A stretch of DNA of 64,000 nucleotides, taken from Clitoria ternatea. Its lineage: Eukaryota; Streptophyta; Magnoliopsida; Fabales; Fabaceae. Below, piece after piece: positions 1 through 12,017 of the stretch (position 1 is the first letter of the stretch; every line of letters starts with the position of its first letter). Below the pieces are notes generated by a model. That model worked only from the letters and a program-made list of their open reading frames with translations. It did no database searches and was not told the origin of the DNA. Location: assembly GCA_037962975.1 (NCBI GenBank), contig CM075672.1, positions 127,086,001-127,150,000 on the forward strand, read 5' to 3'. The translations under genes and the position numbers were made by a program.

Positions 1-1805
1 CCCGGAATGACGCTCCTCCGAAATTCTTCCTCTGTTTCTCCTGCTGTCCACTGCTTCAAAAATTCCCTCTCTTCACTCTTTTCAGATAATTTTCATTGAG
101 TACTAAGCTCCTATTTATAGTATTTCAAGGCTGATTTTTCTCATTAAAAATCAGCCTATTAAATGTCCACTAAGCTTCCTCGTTGGCCATTATTTAGCAC
201 CAATAGAACATGCCAAATTGTTCTCCAAAACTGTGAGAGTGCTGCACTTGGTGGAGTTCTTCTTTTGCTTTCTTTAATTGCCATAAAGAGTAAATTATTT
301 GCACAAACATTCTGCACTAGAAGGACCATTCACGTTGAATTATAGAGAAAAAGAGAACATGCGTTTGTGTATTGCATTTCCGTGAGCTCCTTTGCACTTT
401 GGTGGGTTTCTCTTTTTAATTCTTTAATGTAATAAAGTGGAAAACATTGAGGGCATTTCTCTTGGAATTTCTTGCTGTCCAACTCCAATTTCCATTGCTA
501 TTTTTGTGTTGTTTTCTTGCTGTTTGCTGTCCATTTTTCACTGCTGTTGCTATCCATTTTTCACTGCTGTTGCTGTCCCACTTTCTCTTATTTTTCAGTA
601 GCCTTTATTGTTGAAAACTTGTTGTTTTGTGCCTATTTTCTGCTGCCAACAACCAGCATTCTAACGTGAAAACAGCAACTAAAAGGGAAGTCCTTGTTAC
701 CAATTAATTGCATAAACTAATGGTACAAAAAGCCTTGCCAACGTGAAAGCTTGTAGAGGCAAGTGTGGGTCCAATTTGCTTTTGGAAAATTCAACATTCA
801 GCTTTGAAATTATGCTAAAATTCACATGGGCCCATGGCTGAAAGCTTTATCCAATTATTTTCCACTTTTGCCTTGCCTTTATTTGTTAAATCAAAGTGTA
901 ATGGGAGTTCTCTTGGTGCAGTCCGTGAGTGGCTCTTGTTGAATGCATTTCTTACCTAAAATATTGGTCCTTTAGAGCTTTGTCCAATGCTGCCAAAAAT
1001 AGACTTGTAGGTGACCATTTATTTGCATAAATTAATGGTACATGGAGCCTTGAAACCGTGAGAAATAATGAGGAATTAGGTGACTTAATTGCTTGCAAAA
1101 ATTCTGCACATGGGACCATGTGGAGTGGATATCAACGTGAATTACTTGCTAAAAAGAAAGGGGAAGGCCTTTGCATTATTGTATTAAAATAACAAGTAAT
1201 GGAACCTTGCATTTAGAGAGCTTCCAACGTGAAATAATTCCCACCAGCACTCATAATTCATGTTGGCACAAGTAAAGGAATTAGAAGGTTCATTTTGTTA
1301 TTCTTTGAAGCATGGATAAGGCTTACACAATTTCACATTAATATACTTGTCAAGAAAAAGTAATTAATGTGAATTTGTACTTGGAGAAGGGTAATTTATT
1401 TGCAAAATAATCAAGAAGCTTCCAATAATTTGATAGCCTGTAAAATAAAATAAAATCAAATTAAACTTAGTTAATTCAATAAATTTTATTTTAGGACTAA
1501 ACATTCATGAAAGCTTAAATTATTTTAAACACACTAATTAATACAAAAGAAACAGAAATAGTATAAATTAAAAACAACAATCACTAGTAAACAGTAACAG
1601 TAAAAGAAAACATAAATCATAAAATACAACACTTAATAGTAACAGTAAAAAAATAAAAAAACAGTGATTACTAACAAATAGTGAAATAAAAAATACAAAT
1701 GAAGATTACTGATAAATTACGCTAAAACACAGTTATTATAATTTAACAGTAGATAAAACAGACAAACAGAGTAAATAATTAAAGGTAAAAAGATATGTCA
1801 TCAGT
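1..1805. other. Non-coding, AT-rich leader region; no gene seen
   Basis: I see no convincing coding region here. The short open frames are T-rich or low in complexity and match nothing I recognise. A word close to CAACGTGAA recurs about five times between 330 and 1230 (for example near 739, 1133 and 1224). Two stretches near 705-760 and 1020-1070 resemble each other (TTTGCATAAA-TTAATGGTACA type), so part of this may be an old LTR or other repeat. The last 350 bases are A-rich. The 5' LTR of the copia element that starts at 1806 should lie here, but no match to its 3' LTR near 48035 was found by eye. Confidence 0.5.
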
Positions 1806-2658
1806 CACCATATCTATGAAGGGTTAAAGAATGAGTATTTAATAGTTAAAGACCCTCTTGTTCTATGGAATAATTTAAAAGAAAGATACGACCATCAAAA
1901 AGATATAATTCTTCCAAAAGCCCATTATGAATGGATGCATTTGTGCTTTCAAGATTTTAAATCTGTAAATGAATATATTCTACGCTATTTAAAATTACTT
2001 CAAGATTGAAGTTATGTGGAGAAAAAACATGTTAGAAAAGACATTTGTCACTTTTAATGCATCCAATATGCTTCTGTAGTAGCAATATCGTCAAAGGGTT
2101 TTACAAAATACTCAGAATTGATTACTTGTCTCCTTATGGCTGAACAAACTAATGAATTACTTATGCAAAATCATGAGTCTCGTCTAACCGGAACTGCTCC
2201 ATTTCCAGAAGTGAATGTAGGCAACACATGATTATTATACTCATGGTCGTAGTTGTGGCCGTAGTCGCGGTCGTGGACGAAGTAATGCTCAGGGACATGG
2301 TATTGGTCGTGGTCGTGGATATGGTCGTGGTCGTGGTCGTGGTTGAAATGATAATAAATCATAATTTAAATGGAAAAATAAATAACGTATGGAAAAAGGA
2401 AAAGATACTTTAAGTAGTGAACAAACTAAAAATATTTTCTATCGTTGTGGTAGCCAAGGTCACTAGTCTTGGTTTTGTCGCCCACCAAAGCATCTCATTG
2501 ATCTATACCAAAAATCCCTTAAAAATAAAGGGAAAATAATATAAACAAATCTTACTGGTATGGATGGTGTTTATACTCACTTTGATATTGATGATTTCCT
2601 TACTCTTCCTAAAGAAGACATTAACCACTTGGTTGGAGAGGGGAGTGCCCCTAAATAA
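1806..2658 (+). pseudogene. Copia A gag remnant
   Basis: Gag is the nucleocapsid-type protein that packages retrotransposon RNA. From 1806 a frame reads through typical copia gag (UBN2-like) sequence, including VKDPLVLWNNLKERYDH and ILPKAHYEWMHL, and stops at about 2007. Downstream, 2230-2345 is a degraded glycine/arginine-rich repeat tract (GGTCGTGGTCGT-type). At about 2440 a zinc-knuckle remnant (YRCGSQGH, then a stop, then SWFC) has lost its first cysteine. A linker containing FLTLPKEDINHLVGEGSAP follows. Several stops interrupt it, and no start codon is preserved. The family assignment rests on motifs recognised by eye. Confidence 0.8.
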
Positions 2659-2785
2659 ATTATTTTATGTTTCATGTAATTTGTTTTTGTTATGAATTTT
2701 AGTCTTTATCAATAAAATTTTCTGTTAAATATTTATTGTTAATTATATTTTTCACTCATGATTTTTTATTATTATTTAATGAAGA

Positions 2786-3109
2786 ATGAATTCTCACGTC
2801 AATGACGAAGATATATATCTCGCAGACAGTGTAACAACTCATACTATTCTCAAGAATGAGAAATATTTCTACCATATAGTAAAACAAAAAGTCAATGTTA
2901 ATATTATATCTAGTAGTATAAATATAATTGAAGGCTCCGGCAGAGGTAGTATTTTGTTACCTGAAGGAACAAAATTACACATTGAAAGTGCATTATATTC
3001 TACCAAGTCTCAAAGAAATTTACTAAGTTTTAAGGATATCCGCAAAATGGATACCATATTGAGACCACAAATGAAGGAAATGATGAATATCTTTACATCA
3101 CAAAGTTAA
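2786..3109 (+). pseudogene. Copia A aspartic protease remnant
   Basis: This 107-codon open stretch is the retropepsin-type protease region of copia A. It contains LADSVTTHTILKNEKYF, where copia proteases usually have D-[SC]-G-[AT]-[ST]-H. The D-S pair is kept but the following glycine is valine, so the catalytic loop is altered. The segment NLLSFKDIRK is the usual boundary between protease and the pre-integrase region. It lies between the gag remnant and the integrase of the same element. It is a fragment, and the first methionine is probably incidental. Confidence 0.75.
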
Positions 3110-3929
3110 TTTCTGATTAGAAACGCCTTTATTTTCCTCCGATTTATACTACACCTATATTAGTACAGTTGAAACAAATGTTATTGTAAACTAGAAGTTT
3201 ACAAATAAGAATGACTTTGTTATCTGACATGAATGATTAGGCCATCTTGGATCAATTATGATGTAAAAAATAATTAAAAATTTAAATGGTCATTGCTTGA
3301 ATAGAAAACAAATTCTACAAACTAAGAATTTCTCATGTGCTGCTTGTTCTTAAGGAAAATTCATCATTCAGCCATCACCAATGAAAACTAGGAGTGAATC
3401 ACTCACATTTTAGAGCATATACAAGGTGATATTTATGGACCATTACACCCTTCATATGGACCATTTAGATATTTTATAGTTTTAATTGATGCATCAACTA
3501 GATAGTCACATGTTTGCTTATCGTCAACTTGCAACCAGACGTTTACGAGATTACTAGCTCAATTAATTTGTTTAAGAGCTCATTTTTTTGATTATCCAAT
3601 TAAGAAAATACGCCTTGATTGCTGGTGAATTCACATCTTAATATTTTAATGATTATTGTATGTCCATCGGAATTGATGTTGAAGATCTTGTAGCACATGT
3701 TCATACACAAACTGGACTTGCTGAATTATTAATTAAACGTTTGAAATTGATAGCAAGACCATTGTTAATGAGATCAAAACTCCCAATTTCAACTTAGGGA
3801 CATGCAATCTTGCATGCAACAGCACTTATTCGTATCAGGCCTACAAGTTATCATGAGTATTCCCCTTTACAATTGGTTACTGGTCAAGAACCAAACATTT
3901 CCCACCTAAGAATCTTTGGAAGTGCAGTA
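3110..3929 (+). pseudogene. Copia A integrase, 5' part, cut by the nested insertion
   Basis: This is the DDE-type integrase that inserts element cDNA into the host. Short in-frame runs are recognisable across several frames: HLGSIMM near 3250, CAACS near 3340, and a long good stretch from about 3660 to 3929 containing IKRLKLIARPLL, HAILHATALIRIRPTSY and YSPLQLVTGQEP. The last codons (GSAVY) are interrupted exactly at the LTR start at 3930 and continue at 45555. At least six stops are present, and the catalytic core around 3400-3660 is too decayed to place the acidic residues. Confidence 0.8.
3925..3929. repeat. TSD (left) of the level-2 solo LTR: cagta
   Basis: These five bases match 45550-45554 (cggta) with one mismatch. 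If everything between and one copy are removed, the copia A integrase frame reads straight through (codons for A-V-Y-I-P). This supports a single insertion event with a five-base duplication, as made by LTR-retrotransposon integrase. Confidence 0.8.
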
Positions 3930-6540
3930 TATAACGTCCCAAATTTTGGAGAAAGTAAATTTATTGGGTAAAGATAAATAATTATATATGGTCCAATAAT
4001 TGTGGGAAAATTAATTAAATGCTAGAGGTGAATTATCGATAAATTAAGATTTACTAGAACCGGATGATTTAACAGATAATATGGGACCTACTAAGCTAAA
4101 TTGGATATTTGATGGGTCTAGAATACTAAGAAAATTATTGTGGTTATGGTGGTATAGTTAAAATAATTTTTGGGATTGAGATAGTTATTTGGACACGACA
4201 TATGATATTAAACAGAGAACATACGAGCCAAATAGAATTAAAAGAAAATGAAAATTTCTCTTTTCTCCCTTCTCGTGACTGTGTGGCTTATTCCCCACTT
4301 TTCTACTCTCTTTTGTCCATTGGACAAAGAGAAATATTGACCAATGGTAAAAGCAACTTGGGGCATCCTTTTAACCATTGGGTAATACCCAATTTTACAT
4401 TTTTCTCTCTCCTCCTCTCCAAATTTTCGTTAGCACCCTCCTGTTCTCCCTTTTTCTTCAATTTTTTTCTTCTTCTTCATCCACTCTCCACCAAAACCAT
4501 CCACCACCCCTTCACTTTCCATAAGCATTTTCCACCCAAAAGCTTGGGTTTTCATGGATTTATGAAGCTTATATTGGACATGGGAGCTTTGCTTGAGTCA
4601 TCTTTTTCTCCCTCCTTCCCATTTTCATTTTTGGAGAAGCATGGATTTGAGGTAAGGGTTTCTTGCCTCTTTGTTATTCCATTCATGGTTTTGTGATGAT
4701 TAAGCTTGAAATATTAATGTTGGGTTATATGGGTATTGATAAAAATGTAAAATCCTAGGCTTGAATGGATTGGGAAATGATTTTTTATTATGGTTTTATG
4801 TTATAAATGGATAAGGGTTATGGTGTTCATATGGATTCAAGAAATGGGTTGAAGTTGTTGATTGGGTAATTTTGATGAAAACCCTAAGTATTGATAAATT
4901 TGGGATTTTTGCCAAAATGATGATTTTGATGATTGTGGTGCCTTTAGAATGATTTGTATGAGGAAATGAATTTTTAGAAGTATTAGAATTGATTATGGAT
5001 GTTGATGAAATTTTGAGTTAAGCTCAATGTATTATGAATGATGATATATGCATGTGAAACCCAAACCATAGGGTAGATGACCATTGGGATCATTGTGTGC
5101 TGTTTACAAATGATTGGCACTTTGATGATGATATTATGCTTGAGGTGATGTATGAAAATTGTTGAATTGATGCTTGCTAATTTGTATGAAACCCTTAAGA
5201 AATTGATGATTTGGTTGTCATGAGAATGATTTTATGGATAGAAAAGATGATTAGAATGATTGGTAATGATTATTGATGTTAGTTGATTTTAATGAGGCTC
5301 CAATCTTGAGAATGGAAAGATATATGCATATATGTAGGAATGATGATTTGAAGAGTTGATTTTGAGAATGCATGTGAGATGTTCAATATGGGATGTTGTA
5401 ACTATGATGATAATGGAAATAGTAATGGCCAATGATGATGAAATAATGAAATAGAATATGACTTAATGAGGACTTAAGCCATGATATGTGCCACTTGAAA
5501 TTGTTGATTGATGATGGTTTAAATAAAGCCAAGGTGGCTTATGTTGAATATTGGATGATAGTGATGACAATTGGATGATTCATATGATAATTTAGAGGCA
5601 TTATGGATAAAGAATATGATATGGTTGTTGTTGTGTATGGTTAACCCCTTTGAGGATTAGAGAACCATGGTTTTGGGAAAGGAATTCCCGAAACCTAACA
5701 TAAGTGTATAAATGAATGTTTTGACAAGTTTAGAATTTGTTACCAAGTCTTAAGAGATGTTTATGATTGTTTAAAATTGTGGTGAAGCCTTGTGATGGCT
5801 TATGATTGAATGAATGTATATATGTGTTGTGTAGATTATGTTCCGGGTGATGGTGTGGAATGATTAGAGCATCTGAATTGCGGTTCTTCTCTCGAAGTAG
5901 GAAAGGAGTTTACATTCCAAATGAATGAGTAGAATGATTGGTGATTAATGTATGCGATAGTACTCATGCTTACCTTGCCATATTTATAGTGAAATGATGT
6001 GTGTGGCAAATTGTTGGCTATTGAGAATGATATATGTATATGTATATATTGATAATGAATGTTCAGTGTCCCTTTGATGGGAGTTATGTGTTGTTGATGA
6101 ACAACCCATGAAGGGTTGAAATATTTATATGTCTTGTGAATTGAGAATTCCATGTGACTTTGATGAATGACATGCTTGGTTTAGCCAAAAAGGGCTTGAA
6201 ATGTTATTGACACGCACTTTGATCTAGGAAATGAATTATGGGAAGAGACTTGTTGGAGCAAGTCACATATTTATATATATGTGAATATGAGTCCATAGAG
6301 AGTTTGGACCAAAACTTAGCTAATTGCATTTTGGTATGTCATGTAAAGTGCCCAAAATATGTATAAAACTACCCTATAGCTTAGATTTTGATTGGGATGG
6401 AATTTTGGCTTGAAACTTTACCACATAATTGATAATAGGGTAGGTAAGTTTTGTATAAAAGTTCATGCAAATTGGAGTTGAATAACCTAGTGAAAAGGGG
6501 TCCCGAAGTTGGAAAAACATAAGGACCAAAAAGCTGTAGA

Positions 6541-6680
6541 ATGATACCTACAGTAGTGAGATCCACGGCCAATGGGAATTTCCCACTGCTAGTTGACCGT
6601 TCTGCCTCAAAACGTGAAAAATGGCCATTTTGGATGGTGGAAATAGTGGAATCCATGGCCAGTGGAATTGCCACTGTTAG
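6541..6680 (+). repeat. Cluster of CCACGGCCAATGG-type dyads in the level-2 LTR
   Basis: Short interrupted palindromes occur close together: CCACGGCCAATGG near 6563 and CCATGGCCAGTGG near 6652, with related half-sites (CCCACTG, GCCACTG) between. A similar CCAC/GTGG dyad set occurs at 63370-63660. Function unknown. Confidence 0.5.
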
Positions 6681-7653
6681 AAATTTCCAACAGCTGCTTT
6701 TCCCTTGTTGTTTTTAGTCCATTTGGGTATCTTAATGACATTTTTAGCCTCCGACTTCTTCATAAAAGTTATAAATAATAATGTTACAGAGGTGTGAAAA
6801 CTAGTCTTACCTTAACTGGAGTTTTCTAACTCTCATTAGGCATAAAACATCGGACCCATTGCATTGTAAAATTCACATTTAAGAGGGTTTTGAACCTAAT
6901 TTTTTATGATTGTCAAATTAGGACAAATAAGTGATGTTTGTGACATGTTCCCCTATTTTTAAGACTAAGAATGAACCTTTCCCCATGTCTTAATGTGGAA
7001 ATTGTCATGAGCCTATTATTATCCAAACCCCTTTTTATTATATAAAATCAAGAGATTTTATTAGAGGTATACGATTGTGGTGTGTTTGGTGGCGTTTGAT
7101 GTTGATCTAATATATTGGTAAAATGTGTATATGCCTAAATCATGTTATGAGAACATGAATGTTCCACCATTAATGATGTGTTATGACGATTGATAATGAA
7201 AAGCAAATGTTGTGGTTATATGACACACCTTGTATGATAATGAAATTAATAAGGGGAACATTGAATGGCAATGGGTGTGTAAATCAATGAATTTGATATG
7301 ATGTTAATGATGATTAAAAGTGGATGATGCCATACGTATTGAATGATAAATGATAATGTTGAATAAAAAAGGATGTTGTTGTTGAACATGCCCTTGAATA
7401 AGTGGTGATGATTATCATTGATGATTGTGATGCCATTGTGACTAATGCAAGCATTGACTTGTATGTTTGAGATGCAATGATGATTGATTAATATATGTTC
7501 TGAGATGCCTTGTTGGTTTTCATGTGTGGATTTATGAAAATATGAATGTTGTGCCTTGAGGGGCCTTGTGATTAATTGTATGCCAATGATGACAAAACTA
7601 AATATATAATATACCCCTAAGTGAGAGGGTGATAAATCCTTATGAGGTTAAGA

Positions 7654-7658
7654 TTTGG
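7654..7658. repeat. TSD (left) of the 2.9 kb solo LTR: tttgg
   Basis: Perfect five-base match to 10548-10552, directly abutting TGTGAACACC on the left and GGTTACGACA on the right. Confidence 0.9.
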
Positions 7659-7685
7659 TGTGAACACCTATTTTTGTCCGGCAAA

Positions 7686-7710
7686 ATATATATATATATA
7701 TATATATATT
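7686..7710. repeat. (AT)n microsatellite
   Basis: About twelve AT dinucleotides in a row just inside the solo LTR at 7659, followed by A-rich sequence. Confidence 0.9.
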
Positions 7711-8779
7711 AAAAAAGAAAAAAGAAAAAAAAGAGAGCAAAAATATATATTGAAAAAAAGTATATTTATTTTTATTTGAAAAAAAAGTAAAAAAAATAAA
7801 ACTTGCATAGTGATCATATGCATAGTGATCGTTGGAATAGTACCCCTTCTCCATTTCTATAAATACTCAATCTCTCTTCATTTCCTACCACACCTATCCT
7901 TTTATTAACCTTCTTCCATAATTTTTCTCAAGCAATGGCCAATGGATGCCGAAGTCAAGAGGAAAGAATAAGGGAGGGAAACCGATGTTTGATGACTATC
8001 TTCTTACTCCTTGTAGCATGGGTAATAATTTATCTTTATTGGATATTTTATTTATGGCCACATGTGTAATAAATAATTTATGTTTCCATAAGAGTAAGTG
8101 ATTACTCATTTGTATTCAAAATTTTTAAAAAAAATTAAAAAAATTAATTAAAAATTTTTTTAAAGAAAGGGCCCAAAAAAAAAAAAGAGAATAAGATCAG
8201 AAAAAAAAGAAAAAAATGGACCCAAAAAAAGGGCAAAAAAAGACCATAATGGGCCCCAAAAAATCCAAAAAAATGAAAAATCAATATTTAAAAAAAAAGA
8301 AAAAGAAAAAGAAAAAAGAAAGGAAGTTTCGGTGGTTTTGTTGGTGGGACCCAGTTTGGTTGGATAATTGGAGAAAATTGGGGAAATTGACATCAAATTT
8401 GGACAATTTGGAAAAGTAGGAAAGTGATGTCATTTTTTGAGGAATTCAAGGCCAATTTTCTTCTATAAATAGAGGGTGATGCTAAGGTATTTGAAGGGGA
8501 AGAAGAAAAATAGGTGAAAGAGTGTTAAATTTTTGTGAGATTTTTTAAAAGTTTTTTCTTTCAAAAATTATGTTATGGAAATGTTGTTAGGGGAGTGAGT
8601 GTGTTACTCTAGTATGTCTTAGTATGTGAGCTTTGTGAGCTAAAATGTTGTCTAAGTGTTGTAACCGGTGTTCAAACACCTTTGAATCGAGTCTAAACGA
8701 AGCCAAAAGCAAAGGAAATCTACACGAAATTGATTTCTCGACTTCTGTTCTTGTTCCTCTTTAATTGTTTTTGTACTAA

Positions 8780-9560
8780 GGTATTTTTTATTAATACAAG
8801 AATATTTATTTATTTGTCTTTATTTAATTGTTATTTATTTTTCTATACTTTTATTTTTCTTTATTTATATTTCTGCACTTTATTTTCCCACACTTTATTT
8901 TTCTACAGTTATTTATCTGTTTATTTATTTTTTTGTAGTTATTTATCTGTTTATTTATTTTTCTATATTTTATCTTTATTTATTTATTTGTACTTTTATT
9001 CATATTTATTTAATTTTCTGCACTTTTATTTTTCTTTATTTAGTTTTCTGCACTTTTATTTTTGTTAATTTATTTTTTTACACTTTATTTATCCACACTT
9101 TATATTTCTGCAATTATTAGTTTCTTTATTTATTTTTTGTATTTTTATTTTTATTTATTTATTTTTCTGCCCTTTTATTTCTATTTATTTATTTTTCTGC
9201 CCTTTATTTTTATGTATTTATTTTTTTGTCCTTTTATTTTTATTTATTATTTTTCTACACTGTTATTTTCATGTATTTATTTTTATACACTTTTATTTTT
9301 ATTTATTTATTTTTCTACACTTTTATTTTTATTTATTTATTTTTCTGCTCTTTTATCTTTATTTATTTATCTTTCTATATTTTTATTTTTATTTATTTAT
9401 TTATTGTATTTTATTTTTTCTCTATATTTTATTTCCCTGCAATTTTTATTTGTTCATTTATTCTCTTACGCTTCTACCTTCATTTTTATTTTTTTCACTT
9501 TTATGTTATTTTTCTATACTTTATTCTTCCATCCTTTATTTTTTTACCTTATTTATTTAC
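8780..9560. repeat. T-rich minisatellite of TTTATTTATTTTTCTRCACT type
   Basis: The + strand is almost free of G here. Units of roughly 35-45 bases, each made of TTTATTTATT followed by TTTCTGCAC or TTTCTACAC, repeat irregularly about twenty times. Open frames of 112-179 codons across it are products of the T-rich composition (runs of F, Y, I, L) and not genes. The purine-rich stretch at 8150-8330 in the same LTR has the opposite strand bias. Confidence 0.8.
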
Positions 9561-10547
9561 TCTATAATAATTTTAAAATTATCTTTTACATAATAATTTA
9601 ATTTTATGTTTCATATATATACAATTTCTTGAGTTTAGTTTTAAATAATTATTTACTTATTATTATTTATCTTTTCATTTTTCTCTTATCTACCCATATT
9701 TTTTTATTTTTTTATTATTGATAATTTTTGAATTGTTTTTTTACATAATTACCCATTTTATTTATTGAGTTTGAAATGAGATTAATTTAGATAAGACATC
9801 ATATTAATCTTATTTTTTTCAAAAAATAATTGAATAAGTATCATTTGTTAATTTTAATTACTTAAGTGTATATATTTCTTTATTTTCATATTGATGTATT
9901 TAATTTTACTTTTTTTCCTTTTTATGTCTATTCCCTTTTTTTACTTTTCATTTATTTATTTATTTATTTATGAACCATATATTTCCTAATAAAATCAATG
10001 GATTACTTTTTTATTTACTAGAAAATAATGGAGACGAGATGTCTCATTGCATTTTTATTTATTTTACTATCTTTTAATTACTTGTTTGTTTATTTTTATT
10101 TTTTTGAACTAAAAATGATAAAAATTTAGGTGATGTGTTTATTATTTAATTTTGTTTTATATTTTTCAAAATGTCCTCGTTATTATGTATATCGTCTGTA
10201 AATAGCATTTATCATTATTGTTTTTTTATGAAGGGTGAAATATTTAATAATCATTTTTTTGAAAAAATTATACATGATCAATTTGGGTAACCATTTTAGG
10301 ACGGACAGTGTGGGATGCTAATACCTTCCCCTCCTGTAATTCGACTCTCGGACTAAACAAAATCTCATTTAAAAAAAAGCAGTGCTATTTAAAGGTTTTT
10401 CTGATATATTCCTTGATAAATATTAGTGGCGACTCTATGAACCCTTTATTTTTTTAGGACGTCTAAGGGCCTCATTCCAATGTAGTTTCATTTTCTTTTA
10501 TTATCTTTAACTAGTACGCGTCGTGTACCGGGGCCCTGGTTACGACA

Positions 10548-10552
10548 TTTGG
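10548..10552. repeat. TSD (right) of the 2.9 kb solo LTR: tttgg
   Basis: Second copy of tttgg, directly after GGTTACGACA. Beyond it the level-2 LTR resumes. Confidence 0.9.
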
Positions 10553-10603
10553 CGTATGCATTATTGCATTATTGCATTCATGGCATAGCATAGCATTGAT
10601 TAT

Positions 10604-10935
10604 GTGGTTGCGATCACAGTGGATGGTCTTGCGGGACTATCTGAAGGGAGTACCCCATGCATGGAGGGAAACTAATATATGAATGAATAGAGGTGGTTGC
10701 GATCACCAATATGTTGAGAATGATGAACATGGTTACGATCACGAGTATATTCAAATAAGAAAGATCATGTGGGATTCTATGAAGAGAGTACCCCATGTGT
10801 GGCAGGAAACCAATGTGAAATGAATAAAACGTAGTTGTGATCACAAAGAAAGCCTTACGGGGTTATGAAAAGGGAGTACCCCATGTGTGGTGGGAAACCA
10901 ATATAAGATTGATTATAAGTGGTTGCGATCACTTG
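10604..10935 (+). repeat. Sub-repeats in the level-2 LTR: GTGGTTGCGATCAC plus AGTACCCCATG
   Basis: The dyad GTGGTTGCGATCAC occurs at 10604, with variants near 10691, 10729, 10831 and 10919. Between the copies lie GGGAGTACCCCATG-type segments followed by GGGAAAC. Spacing is irregular (about 40-100 bases). The same word pair occurs in the Tekay-like LTRs at 13712-14012 and 22392-22690. A divergent version is in the solo LTR at 53481-58368. Confidence 0.75.
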
Positions 10936-12012
10936 AGAAACCATGTGTGCATGGGTGATTGAAATGAATCCATTGCATATGCATTAAACAGTTGATATAT
11001 GCATTACCCATAGGTACATGGCATTTGAGATAGAGATAACCAAAAAGAGATGAGAACCTCTTGAGAGAGTGTTAATTAATTAAAGATTTAATGACTTAAT
11101 TGATGATAACTGTGAATGGCCATAATGATGTAGGGCTAGGTGAATGTGTATATGCTTGTACTTGCGCTTGACATGAATTGTGAATAATGAGGCTTGTTTG
11201 CCTAAGATGATATCTTGATGATGGTTTAATGATGAGTTTATGATTTATAGCAAAGCACACATGTTGGTTGAATGCATGTACACATAATCACAATGTATTT
11301 ATATTCATCATTTTGAATGTATAACTCACTCTCCCATGTTGTCTCCTTTTTAGCATTGTGATGCAGGGTTGTTAGGGATAAGAGTGTGTCTTGAACTAAA
11401 GCTTTTGGAGAAGGTAAGTAGTAGTAATGGAATGCCTTGGCCGGCAACAGTTGTTAAATATGTTGTAATGAATGAAATTATGAATAATGATGTTGATGAT
11501 TGAAGCTTTGTGAATATGTATCCATCAATCTTGTTGTAATGTATTAGGCGGATATATTGCTTAGCCTACGAATGAATGATAATAATATATATTAATGATG
11601 ATGATATTTGAATTGATACCCTATGGTGATGAATGTCTCATGTAGAGACTACTTACAAATAATGATGTATGATTATGAGTTAGGTGCATAGTCAATTATG
11701 GCCTAATAGGCTTATGTCATGAAATTGCATGATTGTTTGGTCCTTTTTCCATATCTTTATATATAGGACTAGGTGGGTGTCCCATATACATATTCTTCTT
11801 TCGTTGTAAACTCAAATTATTTTGTATACATATGTGAGCGTTTTGATTAGCGATCCAGTTTATAAATTATTAAATCTCACTCTTTGGTTTTCTGTGGTTC
11901 AGGTCTTAATGTAATCATTGTGGTGTTTTGAAATTATTTTAAACATGAAAAATTTACTCGCATTTTTATTAGTTATTATCTTGATTATATTGGGATTCGG
12001 GTCCAAAAATCA

Positions 12013-12017
12013 GGGTG
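12013..12017. repeat. TSD (left) of the Tekay-like element: gggtg
   Basis: Perfect match to 45540-45544. It lies inside the 3' terminus of the level-2 LTR (AATCAGGGTG followed at 45545 by TGACA). Confidence 0.85.

Larger units (their letters stand above)
7659..10547 (+). mobile_element. Solo LTR of an Ogre/Tat-type gypsy family
   Basis: The LTR starts TGTGAACACC and ends GGTTACGACA, with a perfect tttgg TSD. In its own orientation the Ogre-like element at 23006-44142 has the same start (TGTGAACACC) and almost the same end (GGTTGCGACA), so the two belong to related families. No coding domain is present, so it is solo. It contains an (AT)n run at 7686-7710, a purine-rich stretch at 8150-8330, a possible TATA box (CTATAAATAG at 8463), and a long T-rich array at 8780-9560. 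The stretch AGTGGCGACTC near 10428 is part of the LTR and is not a primer site. Confidence 0.85.
3930..12017 (+). mobile_element. Level-2 solo LTR (gypsy type), main part, itself holding an insertion
   Basis: The LTR begins TATAACGTCCC (ancestral start probably TG) and its last five bases (tgaca) lie at 45545-45549, beyond the gypsy element inserted at 12018. Without the 7659-10547 insertion it is about 5.2 kb. No internal coding domain or second LTR is present, so it is a solo LTR left by unequal recombination. Its 3' 150 bases closely resemble the reverse complement of 53482-53640, which marks a family shared with the solo LTR at 53481-58368. The open frame at 4202-4696 is a T/C-rich leader-like stretch and not a gene. 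Internal tandem repeats lie at 10604-10935. Confidence 0.75.

Noticed and set aside
4202..4696. 164-codon open frame inside the level-2 LTR
   Set aside because: It spans a pyrimidine-rich leader-like stretch. No known motif, and other LTRs in the window show similar non-coding leaders.
9062..9601. 179-codon open frame rich in F, Y, L and I
   Set aside because: Composition artefact of the T-rich minisatellite, with several overlapping frames open at once.
10420..10450. AGTGGCGACTC as a primer-binding site
   Set aside because: It lies inside the LTR about 100 bases before its end and is followed by LTR sequence up to the tttgg TSD.
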